Positions 48,030-56,152 of a DNA stretch of 64,000 bases are shown piece after piece. The position numbers and the translations under genes were made by a program. This DNA comes from Alcaligenaceae bacterium SAGV5 (GTDB lineage: Bacteria; Pseudomonadota; Gammaproteobacteria; Burkholderiales; Burkholderiaceae_B), in assembly GCA_009360345.1 (NCBI GenBank), contig SPDP01000001.1, forward strand, positions 248,001 to 312,000, in the 5' to 3' direction. How positions within the stretch are numbered: the stretch's first letter is position 1; every line of letters starts with the position of its first letter. The notes under the pieces were generated by a model, which worked only from the letters and a program-made list of their open reading frames with translations, did not search any database and had not been told where the DNA came from.

Positions 48030-48048
48030 GATTCTGTCTATCAGAATT
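48030..48048. promoter_or_regulatory. IclR operator 3 (GATTCTG-N5-CAGAATT)
   Basis: The arms match operator 1 except for the last base, with the same 5-bp spacer (TCTAT). It lies 38 bp before the dioxygenase ATG, within the expected transcript leader. Confidence 0.8.
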
Positions 48049-48086
48049 TAAATGAAAGAGGCCTGGTTCTTTATCGAGGAGGCGCC

Positions 48087-49475
48087 ATGATGGCCGATGT
48101 TCGATGTGTAGACGTTGCCGCAGGAACCGTGGACCGTCGGATGTTTGTGGACGATGACCTGTTTGCCCAAGAAGTGCGGCAGATCTTCGGCCGCGCCTGG
48201 TTGCTGGTGGGCCACGAGAGCCAGATCCCGGATCCGGAAGACTTCATCCAATCGAAGATGGGGACCGACTCCGTCATCGTCACGCGCACGAGACAGGACA
48301 AGATCGTCGTCCTGCTCAACAGCTGCCGGCACCGCGGGATGAAGGTCTGCCGGGTGGACGAAGGCAAGGCGCGCGTCTTCACCTGTCCCTACCACGGCTG
48401 GACTTACTCGACGGACGAAGAGCGGGTCTCCCGGTCAGGCGAACTGGCGGGCGTTCCGGGTTTCGACGTCCACTACGAGGGCCGCCTCGACAAGGCGGAG
48501 TGGGGGCTCAAGGCGGCGCGCGTCCGGGTCTACAAGGGAACGATCTGGGCCACGTGGGACGAGCATGCGCCCAGCCTCGAAGCGTATCTGGGAGGCATGC
48601 TGAAGTGGCTCGATTCCGCGCTCGATCACCGCAACGGTGACAGCGGCGGCAGCACGCTGCTGGTCGGGGTGCAGAAATTCCGGGTGCGATGCAACTGGAA
48701 GTTCCCTGCGACCAACTTCGTGGGCGATGCCTCTCATGCGGTGACGCACAACTCGGCAAACATGATCAAACTCAATCCGAGCGGAAAGGATGGCCGCAGG
48801 GATGAACGCGCCTCCGGCCACGCGGCGTTCGGATGGATCGACCTGGGTCACGGGGGACTGGGCTTCCTGCCCCGCCCCGAAGAAGAATTTCCCCGTCCCG
48901 ACACCTTCCAACAATTTCCCGCCGCCAGCAACTACCTGCGGGACATGGCGCGGGAACACCTGCGCAAGCGGGCGGGCGGCATCCACTACCAGGGCAAGGG
49001 GACAATTTTCCCGAACATGTCGTTCCACGAGGACCAGCCGCGCACGCTGGTGGTTCACCACCCGATCAGCGCCACGGAAACCGAGATGTGGCGCTATTAC
49101 CTGATCGATGCCGATGCGCCCGACGAGGTCAAGGATATCTTCCGGCATTACTACATGACCTACTCCGGTCCCGGCGGAATGACGGAGCAGGACGACATCG
49201 AGAACTGGGAGTCGGCCACCAGGCAGAGCCTGGGAGGCATGGGCCGCGACCTGCCGTTCAACTATGCGCAGGGCCTGGGGGAATCCGAGCCCTGCGACCT
49301 TATGCCTGGAGCGGTCTGGTGCGGACGAACCATTACCGAACAGAACCAGCTGATCTGGCTCAAGCGATGGCAGGAGTTCATGGAGGGCCGGTCCTGGGAC
49401 CAGCTCATGCATCGTGTCGAAGTCGAGAACGATGCTGTTTTTCCCCTCAAGCGGCATGTCGCGGGAGCGAAGTGA
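48087..49475 (+). CDS. Rieske ring-hydroxylating dioxygenase, large (alpha) subunit
   Basis: This 462-aa alpha subunit is of the two-subunit (alpha/beta) ring-hydroxylating dioxygenases. Rieske ligands are C80-H82 and C100-H103 (CRHRG, CPYHGW). The catalytic iron region reads FVGDASHAVTH, giving D214, H217 and H221; the two histidines are four residues apart, whereas naphthalene-type enzymes have five and biphenyl-type six. The rest (GTIFPNMSF, EMWRYYLID) is typical. It overlaps the beta-subunit gene by one base (TGATG). Electron partners are not encoded next to it. The substrate is probably an aromatic acid imported with the help of the adjacent Bug protein. Confidence 0.92.
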   Translation: MMADVRCVDVAAGTVDRRMFVDDDLFAQEVRQIFGRAWLLVGHESQIPDPEDFIQSKMGTDSVIVTRTRQDKIVVLLNSCRHRGMKVCRVDEGKARVFTCPYHGWTYSTDEERVSRSGELAGVPGFDVHYEGRLDKAEWGLKAARVRVYKGTIWATWDEHAPSLEAYLGGMLKWLDSALDHRNGDSGGSTLLVGVQKFRVRCNWKFPATNFVGDASHAVTHNSANMIKLNPSGKDGRRDERASGHAAFGWIDLGHGGLGFLPRPEEEFPRPDTFQQFPAASNYLRDMAREHLRKRAGGIHYQGKGTIFPNMSFHEDQPRTLVVHHPISATETEMWRYYLIDADAPDEVKDIFRHYYMTYSGPGGMTEQDDIENWESATRQSLGGMGRDLPFNYAQGLGESEPCDLMPGAVWCGRTITEQNQLIWLKRWQEFMEGRSWDQLMHRVEVENDAVFPLKRHVAGAK

Positions 49476-50008
49476 TGCACGACTCCATGAACGCCATGCT
49501 GCGGCTGTACGAGGTTTCCGAGTTTCTCTACAAAGAGGCGGAACTCCTGTCGGACAGGAAGTACGAAGAGTGGCTCGATACCTTGGCGGAGGACATCTCC
49601 TACCGCATGTTCGTGCTTCGCAACCTGTCGGGCAAAGCGCAGGCGACCGAGTATCTCGACGGTCCGCTGGACATCAGCTGGTTCGATGAAGGCAAGGAAA
49701 CGATCACCAAACGCGTCCAGCAGATCCGCACGCATCAACATTGGGCGGAGGAGCCGCCTTCGCGAACGACGCGCTACCTTACCAACCTGCGCATACTCGA
49801 GGCAGATTCCGGCTCCGAGCCCGCGCGGGTTCGGACACGATGCAATTTCATGGTGAACCGGAATCGCAACGAAGCCGACGACCATTGCCTGTATGGACAT
49901 CGTATCGACCTTCTGGCCAGGCACCAGGACTCGTGGCGGATCAAAGAGCGAAAGATCTACATCAATCAATCGACGATGTTGATGGGGAACCTCAGCTTCA
50001 TCGTGTAG
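49475..50008 (+). CDS. ring-hydroxylating dioxygenase, small (beta) subunit
   Basis: This 177-aa beta subunit has the NTF2-like fold that holds the alpha3-beta3 hexamer together. Family features are the N-terminal EVSEFLYKEAELLSDRKYEEWLDTL helix region, the VQQIRTHQHWAEEPPSRTTRYLTN segment and the C-terminal RIKERKIYIN. The ATG overlaps the alpha stop by one base, which couples translation of the two. It is normal in length. Confidence 0.92.
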   Translation: MHDSMNAMLRLYEVSEFLYKEAELLSDRKYEEWLDTLAEDISYRMFVLRNLSGKAQATEYLDGPLDISWFDEGKETITKRVQQIRTHQHWAEEPPSRTTRYLTNLRILEADSGSEPARVRTRCNFMVNRNRNEADDHCLYGHRIDLLARHQDSWRIKERKIYINQSTMLMGNLSFIV

Positions 50009-50082
50009 CGGTCCTCGCCGCATCGGCGAGCGCCATGATCGGTCCATGAAGCATCCTCCTCCCAACGAAGAAGGCACCATCC

Positions 50083-51006
50083 ATGAGCAAGCCCGTGGTC
50101 CTGAACATCGCGAAGATACCGGCCGTTCTCCAGCAGTCGCTGGAAAGCGAGTTCGAGCTGAGAACCCTGCACTCGCCCGGCGATACTTCGGAGATTTCCG
50201 GCCTGGTCTCTTCCGCGATACGCGGGGTGGACCTCGCCACGCTCGACCAACTGCCGGGCCTGAAAGCCATGTCGATTTTCGGCGTCGGCATGGACAAGGT
50301 CGATCTTGCCGCCGCGCGCCGCAGGGGAATACGCGTCGGCTACACGCCCGATGTCCTGAACGATTGCGTGGCCGACCTGGCCATCGGATTGATGATCGCG
50401 GCAAGCCGCAAGATTCCGCAGGCGGATGGCTACGTAAGATCGAATCGATGGGCGGAAACAGGCAATGTGTTCGACTTGGGGGATAGGGTAAGCGGTAAGC
50501 GCATGGGCATTGCCGGCATGGGAAGGATAGGCAGGATCATCGCGAAAAGGCTTGTCGGCTTCGACGTGGAGATCCGATATTTCTCCCGCTCCGAGGTTCG
50601 GGAGTGCTCCCATGAACGCGTTTCCACCTTGCAGGAGCTCGCCGCATGGTGTGACTATCTCTTCATTGCCGTGTCGGGCAGCGCGCAAACCCGGCACATG
50701 GTCGATGCCGGCGTACTAGAGGCGCTCGGGCCGCAAGGCTATCTGATCAATGTTGCGCGGGGTAGCGTGGTCGACGAACAAGCGCTGATTGCCGCGCTGG
50801 AGAACGAAGCCATCCGGGGCGCCGCGCTCGACGTGTATGAAGTCGAGCCGCTGAAGTCGTCCAGGCTGACGGAACTGCGAAACACGGTACTGCTGCCGCA
50901 CGTTTCCAGCGCGACCAACGAGACCCGGACGGCCATGTCCAACATGGTGGTGGAGAATCTGAAGCGATTCTATGCCGGGGAAAGGATGCTGGCGGAACCG
51001 GCGTAG
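50083..51006 (+). CDS. D-2-hydroxyacid dehydrogenase family protein
   Basis: This 307-aa oxidoreductase has the Rossmann motif GMGRIG at 145-150 and the catalytic R226 (NVARGS), E255 (YEVEP) and H273 (LPHVSS). It resembles glyoxylate/hydroxypyruvate reductases and 2-ketogluconate reductases. It follows the dioxygenase beta gene by 74 bp in the same direction and is probably the last gene of that unit. In this setting it may reduce a keto acid formed from the substrate side chain, which is inference. Confidence 0.88.
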   Translation: MSKPVVLNIAKIPAVLQQSLESEFELRTLHSPGDTSEISGLVSSAIRGVDLATLDQLPGLKAMSIFGVGMDKVDLAAARRRGIRVGYTPDVLNDCVADLAIGLMIAASRKIPQADGYVRSNRWAETGNVFDLGDRVSGKRMGIAGMGRIGRIIAKRLVGFDVEIRYFSRSEVRECSHERVSTLQELAAWCDYLFIAVSGSAQTRHMVDAGVLEALGPQGYLINVARGSVVDEQALIAALENEAIRGAALDVYEVEPLKSSRLTELRNTVLLPHVSSATNETRTAMSNMVVENLKRFYAGERMLAEPA

Positions 51007-51013
51007 GGGCGAT

Positions 51014-51601
51014 TCAACGCGTCGCCAGTGCCAGCTCGACGAGTTGCTCGGCCGTGGCCCGCGCCGCCGCGGCCGCGCTGGCGTTGCCGTCCATGTGTGC
51101 CGACACCGAGGCGCCGTCGTACAGCAGCATCAACTGGCCGGCCAGGGTTTCGGGGTCGGCCGCGCCGGCTTCGCGCGCCAGGCTGGCGAACAGGTCGCGC
51201 AGCCAGTTGCGCGCGGTGTCGCAGGCTTCCCGGATGCCCGCGCTGGGCGCGGCCTCGGCGGCCGCGCGGCTGAACGGACAGCCTCGGAAGCGGGGGCCCG
51301 AGGCGGTTTCCCGCATGATGTCGAAGACGCCCAGCAGACGTTCGCGCGGCCCGGGGTAGTCGGCCAGGCGGTCGGCAATACGCGCCTTGCGGGCCTCGTG
51401 GCGGGCCAGCAGATAGGCCTGGATCAATGCTTCCTTGCTGCCGAAGGTGTCGTACAGCGAGGCCTTGGCCACGCCGGCGCGTTCGATGACCCGGTCTATG
51501 CCGACCGTATGGATGCTTCCTTCGTAGAACAGCTCGTCCGCGGCGTCGAGCAGGCGCTGGCGGGCGGAACGGCGTGCTTCGGGGCTTTTTGTCATATTCA
51601 T
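51014..51601 (-). CDS. TetR-family transcriptional regulator
   Basis: This 195-aa TetR repressor has the HTH at about residues 30-55 (IDRVIERAGVAKASLYDTFGSKEAL) and the family C-terminal domain with DYPGPRERLLGVFD and RGCPFSRAAAE, a subgroup near NemR/AcrR-like regulators of efflux. Three in-frame ATGs are possible; 51601 is chosen because AAGG lies seven bases upstream. It is divergent from an MFS transporter, with two CAGAC/GTCTG palindromes between, so it most likely represses the transporter and itself. Confidence 0.9.
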   Translation of the reverse strand: MNMTKSPEARRSARQRLLDAADELFYEGSIHTVGIDRVIERAGVAKASLYDTFGSKEALIQAYLLARHEARKARIADRLADYPGPRERLLGVFDIMRETASGPRFRGCPFSRAAAEAAPSAGIREACDTARNWLRDLFASLAREAGAADPETLAGQLMLLYDGASVSAHMDGNASAAAAARATAEQLVELALATR

Positions 51602-51610
51602 GGCCATGCC

Positions 51611-51664
51611 TTGACATTACCAGACAGGTCTGTACACTTCAAGCAAATCAGACAGACCTGTCTG
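51611..51664 (+). promoter_or_regulatory. TetR-controlled promoter of MFS gene
   Basis: TTGACA (51611-51616) and TACACT (51633-51638) are 16 bp apart. One palindrome, CAGAC-AG-GTCTG (51621-51632), lies between the two boxes; a second, CAGACAG-AC-CTGTCTG (51649-51664), lies after the start. Both contain the ACAGRCCTGT-like core usual for TetR repressors. Confidence 0.7.
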
Positions 51665-51687
51665 TTCAATGTTCCCCGGATTCCGCC

Positions 51688-52947
51688 ATGACATGCGTTT
51701 CCCCCGCCAAGGCCGTTCCCGCCTCCGCCTGCCCCCAGGCCGCCGGGCGCTTGTCGTCGCGCTTCAGTTTCCATCTGCTGGCATCGATCACCGTAGCGTT
51801 CCTGGCGGGGTCGGCGGCGCCGACCCCGCTATACGCGATCTACCAGCAGCAATGGGGCTTCTCGACCACCATGCTGACCGTGGTGTTCGGCAGCTATGCG
51901 CTGGCCGTGCTGGTGGCGCTGCTGGTGGCGGGGCGCCTGTCCGATCATATCGGCCGGCGGCCCGTGCTCATGGCCGCGGCGGTCGCGCAGGCCGCGGCCA
52001 TGGTGGTCTTCGCCACCGCCGGAGGGTTGGCGGACCTCCTGGCGGGCCGCATCATCCAGGGCCTGTCGGCCGGAGCCGCGATTGCGGCCGTGGGCGCCGG
52101 GATGCTGGATATCGACAAGACGCGCGGCGCGCTGGCCAATGCACTGGCGCCCATGCTGGGCACCGGCACGGGTGGAATCGTCGCCGGGCTGATGGTGCAG
52201 TACCTGCCCGCGCCCACGCACCTGATCTACGTGATCCTGGGAGCGATCTTCGTGCTGCAAGGCGTGGGGGTCTTCTTCATTGCCGAGACCGCGCGGCGGC
52301 GGCCGGGCGCCTGGGCCTCGCTCAAGCCCGGCTTCGCGCTGCCGCCGGAAGTGCGGATGCCGCTGCTGCTGGCGGCGCCGGCCGTGGTGGCCGTGTGGGG
52401 CCTGGGCGGTTTCTATGCATCGCTTGGCCCGACGCTGCTGCGCAGCCTGGTGGGATCGGGCTCGAGCCTGCTAGGCGGGCTGGCCCTGTTCATCATGGCA
52501 GGCGGCGGTGTCGTGGCGGTGGTCCTGTTGCGCGATCGTTCGGCGCGGTTCCTGTCGCGCATGGGCGCGCTCTCCCTGATGTTCGGCATGGTTGTCGTGC
52601 TGGCCTCGCTGTCGCTGCATTCGGTGGTGCTGTTCATGGTGGGTACCGCGGTCGCGGGCATGGGATTCGGCACGGGTTTCCAGGGCGCGCTGCGCAACGT
52701 GATCGCGCCCCTGCCTCCCGCTGGCCGGGCGGGCGTGTTGTCGGTGCTGTTCGTGGTGTCTTATCTCGCCATGGGCGTGCCCGCCATCCTGGCCGGCTAT
52801 GACGTGGCGCTGCGCGGCGACATCGTCTCGACTTCGCGCGAATTCGGCGCCGGCGTATTGTTGTTGGCCGCTCTGGCCTGGCTGGGCGTGGCCAAGGCCA
52901 CGCCCCCGGCCGGCACGCCGGCGGTATCGCCGCGCATCGAACCCTGA
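51688..52947 (+). CDS. MFS transporter
   Basis: This 419-aa major facilitator has 12 hydrophobic segments and the motif A sequence GRLSDHIGRRPVL between helices 2 and 3. It probably exports a drug or toxic small molecule, as suggested by the divergent TetR repressor, though uptake is also possible. The ATG at 51688 is the first in frame after the operators and gives a normal N-terminus. Confidence 0.9.
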   Translation: MTCVSPAKAVPASACPQAAGRLSSRFSFHLLASITVAFLAGSAAPTPLYAIYQQQWGFSTTMLTVVFGSYALAVLVALLVAGRLSDHIGRRPVLMAAAVAQAAAMVVFATAGGLADLLAGRIIQGLSAGAAIAAVGAGMLDIDKTRGALANALAPMLGTGTGGIVAGLMVQYLPAPTHLIYVILGAIFVLQGVGVFFIAETARRRPGAWASLKPGFALPPEVRMPLLLAAPAVVAVWGLGGFYASLGPTLLRSLVGSGSSLLGGLALFIMAGGGVVAVVLLRDRSARFLSRMGALSLMFGMVVVLASLSLHSVVLFMVGTAVAGMGFGTGFQGALRNVIAPLPPAGRAGVLSVLFVVSYLAMGVPAILAGYDVALRGDIVSTSREFGAGVLLLAALAWLGVAKATPPAGTPAVSPRIEP

Positions 52948-52961
52948 CGCCGCGGAACGCC

Positions 52962-53948
52962 TTACCGGTTCGAGGCGCCGGTCGCGCGGATCACGCCGCT
53001 CCATAGCCGCGTGTCCTGCTCGATGGTGCGGCGCATGTCTTCCGGGCCGCTTGCGAGCGGCTCCGCGCCCTGGTCCTCGAAGCGCTTGCGCAGCTCGGGC
53101 ACGCGCATGATCCTGTCCAGCAAATCCTGCCATGTCTGCACGATGGCGTCGGGCGTGCCCGCGGGCGCAGCCAGCCCCATCCATACGGCCGTGACCATGT
53201 CGGGGAAGCCGGCTTCGCGCAGCGTCGGCACGTCCGGCAGCGCCGGGCTGCGCCGCTCGCTGGTGACCGCCAGCGCCCGCAGGGCGGTGTTCTGCGCCAG
53301 TTGGGGCAGGGCATTGGCCGAGTCGAAGAAGACCATGTCCACGCGGCCCGCCCGGAGGTCCGCCAGGATGGGAGGCGCGCCCTTGTAGGGAACGTGCACC
53401 AGTTCGACGCCCGCCTTGATCGAGAACAATTCGCCCAGCAACTGCGTCGTCGTTCCGTATCCCTGCGAGGCATAGGTCAGTTTGCCCGGATGCGCCTTGG
53501 CATGGCGGATCAGGTCCTGCAGGTTGTCCGCCTCGACCCGGGGGCCCACCACCAGGACGCTGGGCATGGACGCCACGATGCTGACCGGACGGAACGCCGT
53601 GCGCGCATCGTAGGGCATGTTGGGGAAGACGTAGGGATTGATGGCCAGCGGGCCCGGCGGCGTGAACAGCAGCGTGTAGCCGTCGGCCGCCGCGCGCGCG
53701 ACTTCGTCGGCGCCGATGTTGCCGCCCGCGCCCGCCCGGTTCTCGACCACGACCTGCTGCCCCAGCATGGGCGATGCCCTGGCCGCGATCAGGCGCATCA
53801 GCGTGTCGGCCGTGCCGCCAGGCAGGAAGGGCACGACGACCTTGATCGGCTTGGTCGGATACGCATGCTGCTGCGCACGCGCGGCCGGCGCCGCCAGCAG
53901 CAGGGACAGTGTGGCGAGGCACAGCAGGTGATGGGGCTTCAGGCGCAT
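52962..53948 (-). CDS. Bug-family substrate-binding protein
   Basis: This 328-aa binding protein has a signal peptide (LLCLATLSLLLAAPAARA), PTKPIKVVVPFLPGGTAD, VVVENRAGAGGNIG, DGYTLLFTPPG and HVPYKGAPPILAD. It lies 34 bp downstream of an extradiol dioxygenase gene on the same strand, and both are divergent from a LysR gene. Confidence 0.92.
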   Translation of the reverse strand: MRLKPHHLLCLATLSLLLAAPAARAQQHAYPTKPIKVVVPFLPGGTADTLMRLIAARASPMLGQQVVVENRAGAGGNIGADEVARAAADGYTLLFTPPGPLAINPYVFPNMPYDARTAFRPVSIVASMPSVLVVGPRVEADNLQDLIRHAKAHPGKLTYASQGYGTTTQLLGELFSIKAGVELVHVPYKGAPPILADLRAGRVDMVFFDSANALPQLAQNTALRALAVTSERRSPALPDVPTLREAGFPDMVTAVWMGLAAPAGTPDAIVQTWQDLLDRIMRVPELRKRFEDQGAEPLASGPEDMRRTIEQDTRLWSGVIRATGASNR

Positions 53949-53982
53949 GGCGGGTCTCCTGTGATGGTTCTTTTGTCCGGCA

Positions 53983-55047
53983 CTACGCCGGGTCGAATAC
54001 CGCGAAGCAACGATTGGCGTTGAATACGTGGGTTTCGATGTAGTCGATGACGCGGGGGCGGCGGCCCAGCTCGGTCATGGCGCCGGCCAGCACGATCCAG
54101 TTCAGCAGTTCGTGCTGGCCGGCGGCTTCCAGGCTGGCGGTGGTCAACGCGCCCCATTCGCGAAAGTCGCCGTGGGTGAGTTCGTCCAGGCGGGCCCGGT
54201 CGCTGTCGTGATCGGGATACAGCCAGCCATGTCGCGGTGTGAGGAAGGCGTGCGACCAACTGGATGAGGCCACGATCGCCACGCGCCAGGGCGAAGCGGC
54301 CAGGGCGCGCGCGATGGCCTGGCCCAGTTCGAAGCATTGGCGGGGGGAAGGCGAGGCGGGGTCCGGTTCGGCGCCGGCTTCGCTGGGCGGGGCCAGTCCC
54401 CCGTGCATGCGGATCAGGTCGCCGCCGTAGCAGTTGACGTGGAAGGGCACGACCGGATGGGGGAATCCCCGGCGATCGGCGTCCAGGTAGAGCAGGGTGT
54501 TGATGAAGGCGTGGGGCAGGCCCCGGTCGTACCTGAGCCGGTACGCATACGGCAGCGCCAGGCCCGCTTCGTTCAGGCGGTTGAGCAGATAGCGGCCGCC
54601 TTCGGGGTGTCCCGTGTGCCGGAAGGAGGCGGTCCGCGGTTCGTCCCAATGATTGCGCCAGGGAAAGGGCGATGACTCCGGCACGTCGTAGGGCCGCGAT
54701 ACCATGGTGTCCGCCAGGTAGACGCAGAATGGCGGCACGATGTCCTCGGTAAAGTTTTCGTACTGGTCGTCGCCGAACATCAGGATGAAATCGGGCTGGA
54801 ACGCGTCCAGCAGGCGGCGCTGTTCGTCGAACGCTCGAAAGGAGCGCGCGCGATGGCGGCCGGCCGCCGCGGCGCCGTCATCGCTGCCCCATTCTTCGCG
54901 CATGGCCTCGGGCCAGTTGCGCGTGTCCCTCAGGCTCGGATCGAGGCGTTTCCCGTTCAGCGTCCGTTTCAGGATGACCGACATATCGTCGTCGCGCATC
55001 CAGAAGCCGGGATAGTGCGTAGCGCCCAGGCCCAGAATTTCCGCCAT
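53983..55047 (-). CDS. class III extradiol ring-cleavage dioxygenase (LigB superfamily)
   Basis: This 354-aa protein belongs to the LigB superfamily of iron-dependent extradiol dioxygenases, which open catechol-type rings next to the two hydroxyls. The family pattern is visible as GLGATHYPGFW near the start (with a metal histidine), LDAFQPDFILMFGDDQYENF, PHAFINTLLYLD, and SSSWSHAFLTPRHGW near the C-terminus. It is shorter than fused LigAB enzymes and has only the B-type domain. It is first in a unit with a Bug protein and divergent from a LysR regulator. The substrate is unknown; a gallate- or protocatechuate-like acid would be typical. Confidence 0.85.
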   Translation of the reverse strand: MAEILGLGATHYPGFWMRDDDMSVILKRTLNGKRLDPSLRDTRNWPEAMREEWGSDDGAAAAGRHRARSFRAFDEQRRLLDAFQPDFILMFGDDQYENFTEDIVPPFCVYLADTMVSRPYDVPESSPFPWRNHWDEPRTASFRHTGHPEGGRYLLNRLNEAGLALPYAYRLRYDRGLPHAFINTLLYLDADRRGFPHPVVPFHVNCYGGDLIRMHGGLAPPSEAGAEPDPASPSPRQCFELGQAIARALAASPWRVAIVASSSWSHAFLTPRHGWLYPDHDSDRARLDELTHGDFREWGALTTASLEAAGQHELLNWIVLAGAMTELGRRPRVIDYIETHVFNANRCFAVFDPA

Positions 55048-55149
55048 GGAGTGTCCTCATGCAAAAGTGTCGACCGATGGAGGCGCCCGTCGGGGCGCAC
55101 CGTCTCATGTCGCCTAGCTTAGGATTGACGCCCTGTTGGAACCAGTGAA

Positions 55150-55165
55150 AAATCGGGCTCGATTT
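55150..55165. promoter_or_regulatory. candidate LysR operator
   Basis: AAATCG-GGCT-CGATTT is a perfect inverted repeat of the AT-flanked kind seen in LysR T-N11-A sites. It lies 14 bases before the LysR ATG in the divergent region. Confidence 0.5.
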
Positions 55166-55179
55166 ATGTAAAAAAATAT

Positions 55180-56115
55180 ATGAATAACGAAAGGTCGGTA
55201 CAGTGGGTCCGGCGGTTGAAATTCCGCCACCTCGAAATGCTGGTGATGCTCGGCCGCACCGGCAGCTTCGGCCGCGCAGCGGATCTGTGCGGCCTGTCCC
55301 AACCCGCGTTGTCGAAGTGGGTGAAGGATCTGGAGTCGGCGCTGGGCGTGACGCTGTTCGAGCGTTCGACGCGCCGGATGGCATTGACGGACAGCGGCCG
55401 GCTGGTGATGCATCACGCAGAACGCGTGCTGACCGACATGGCGCGGCTGCATGGCCAGCTCGAGGCCCAGCGCAGCGGCGGAGCGGGGCGGCTGCACATC
55501 GGCGTGCTGGCCGCGTTGGGTCCGGTCCTGCTGCCGGGTACGCTGGCGCGGGTCCAGCAGGCAGGCCTGGACCTGGAAGTGCAGAGCCTGGAAGGCACCA
55601 TGGACCACCTGTTGCCGCTGCTGGGCGAGCGCAAGCTCGATCTCGTCATCGGCCGTCTTGGAACGACCGGCTACGCCGGGTCCTTGAACCGGCGGCTGCT
55701 GTACGAGGACACCTTATGCGTGGCCGCCCCGTCGCCGCATCCGCTGGCGCGGCGACGAAGGCCCGTGAGCTGGCGCGACGCCTGCGCCTACCCGTGGATC
55801 ATTCCGCCGGCCGAATCGCCGATACGCGGCATGCTGGAGAACACCCTGGCGCAGGAACATCTCCCGCTGCCGCGCGTCGTGCTCGAATCGGCCTCCGTAC
55901 TGACCAACTACCATGTCGCCCGCCGCCTGGACTGCCTGTTCGCGACGTCGGAAAAAGTCATCGCGCTGTTCGCCGGGCAGGGATTGCTGCGGCGGCTGCC
56001 GCTGTCGTTCGCGGGTGTTCCCACGACGATAGGCATGCTGTGGTCGGATACCGCGTCGCCCCTGCTCGAACGTTTCATGGCCCTGCTCGAACAGGAAGCG
56101 AAGGCGAGTTTGTAG
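55180..56115 (+). CDS. LysR-family transcriptional regulator
   Basis: This 311-aa LysR regulator of the GbpR/PcaQ-like subgroup has the HTH in KFRHLEMLVMLGRTGSFG and AADLCGLSQPALSKWVKDLE. The divergent genes are an extradiol dioxygenase and a Bug protein, its probable targets. PcaQ-type members respond to protocatechuate-pathway intermediates, which fits the dioxygenase. An A-rich leader without a clear ribosome site precedes the ATG. Confidence 0.9.
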   Translation: MNNERSVQWVRRLKFRHLEMLVMLGRTGSFGRAADLCGLSQPALSKWVKDLESALGVTLFERSTRRMALTDSGRLVMHHAERVLTDMARLHGQLEAQRSGGAGRLHIGVLAALGPVLLPGTLARVQQAGLDLEVQSLEGTMDHLLPLLGERKLDLVIGRLGTTGYAGSLNRRLLYEDTLCVAAPSPHPLARRRRPVSWRDACAYPWIIPPAESPIRGMLENTLAQEHLPLPRVVLESASVLTNYHVARRLDCLFATSEKVIALFAGQGLLRRLPLSFAGVPTTIGMLWSDTASPLLERFMALLEQEAKASL

Positions 56116-56118
56116 CGC

Positions 56119-56138
56119 GCCGGCGGGGCGTCGCCGGC
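56119..56138. terminator. hairpin between convergent LysR and IclR genes
   Basis: GCCGGCG (56119-56125) and CGCCGGC (56132-56138) pair around a 6-nt loop just after the LysR stop. No T-run is present. Confidence 0.45.
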
Positions 56139-56152
56139 CGTTCGCGCCGGGG

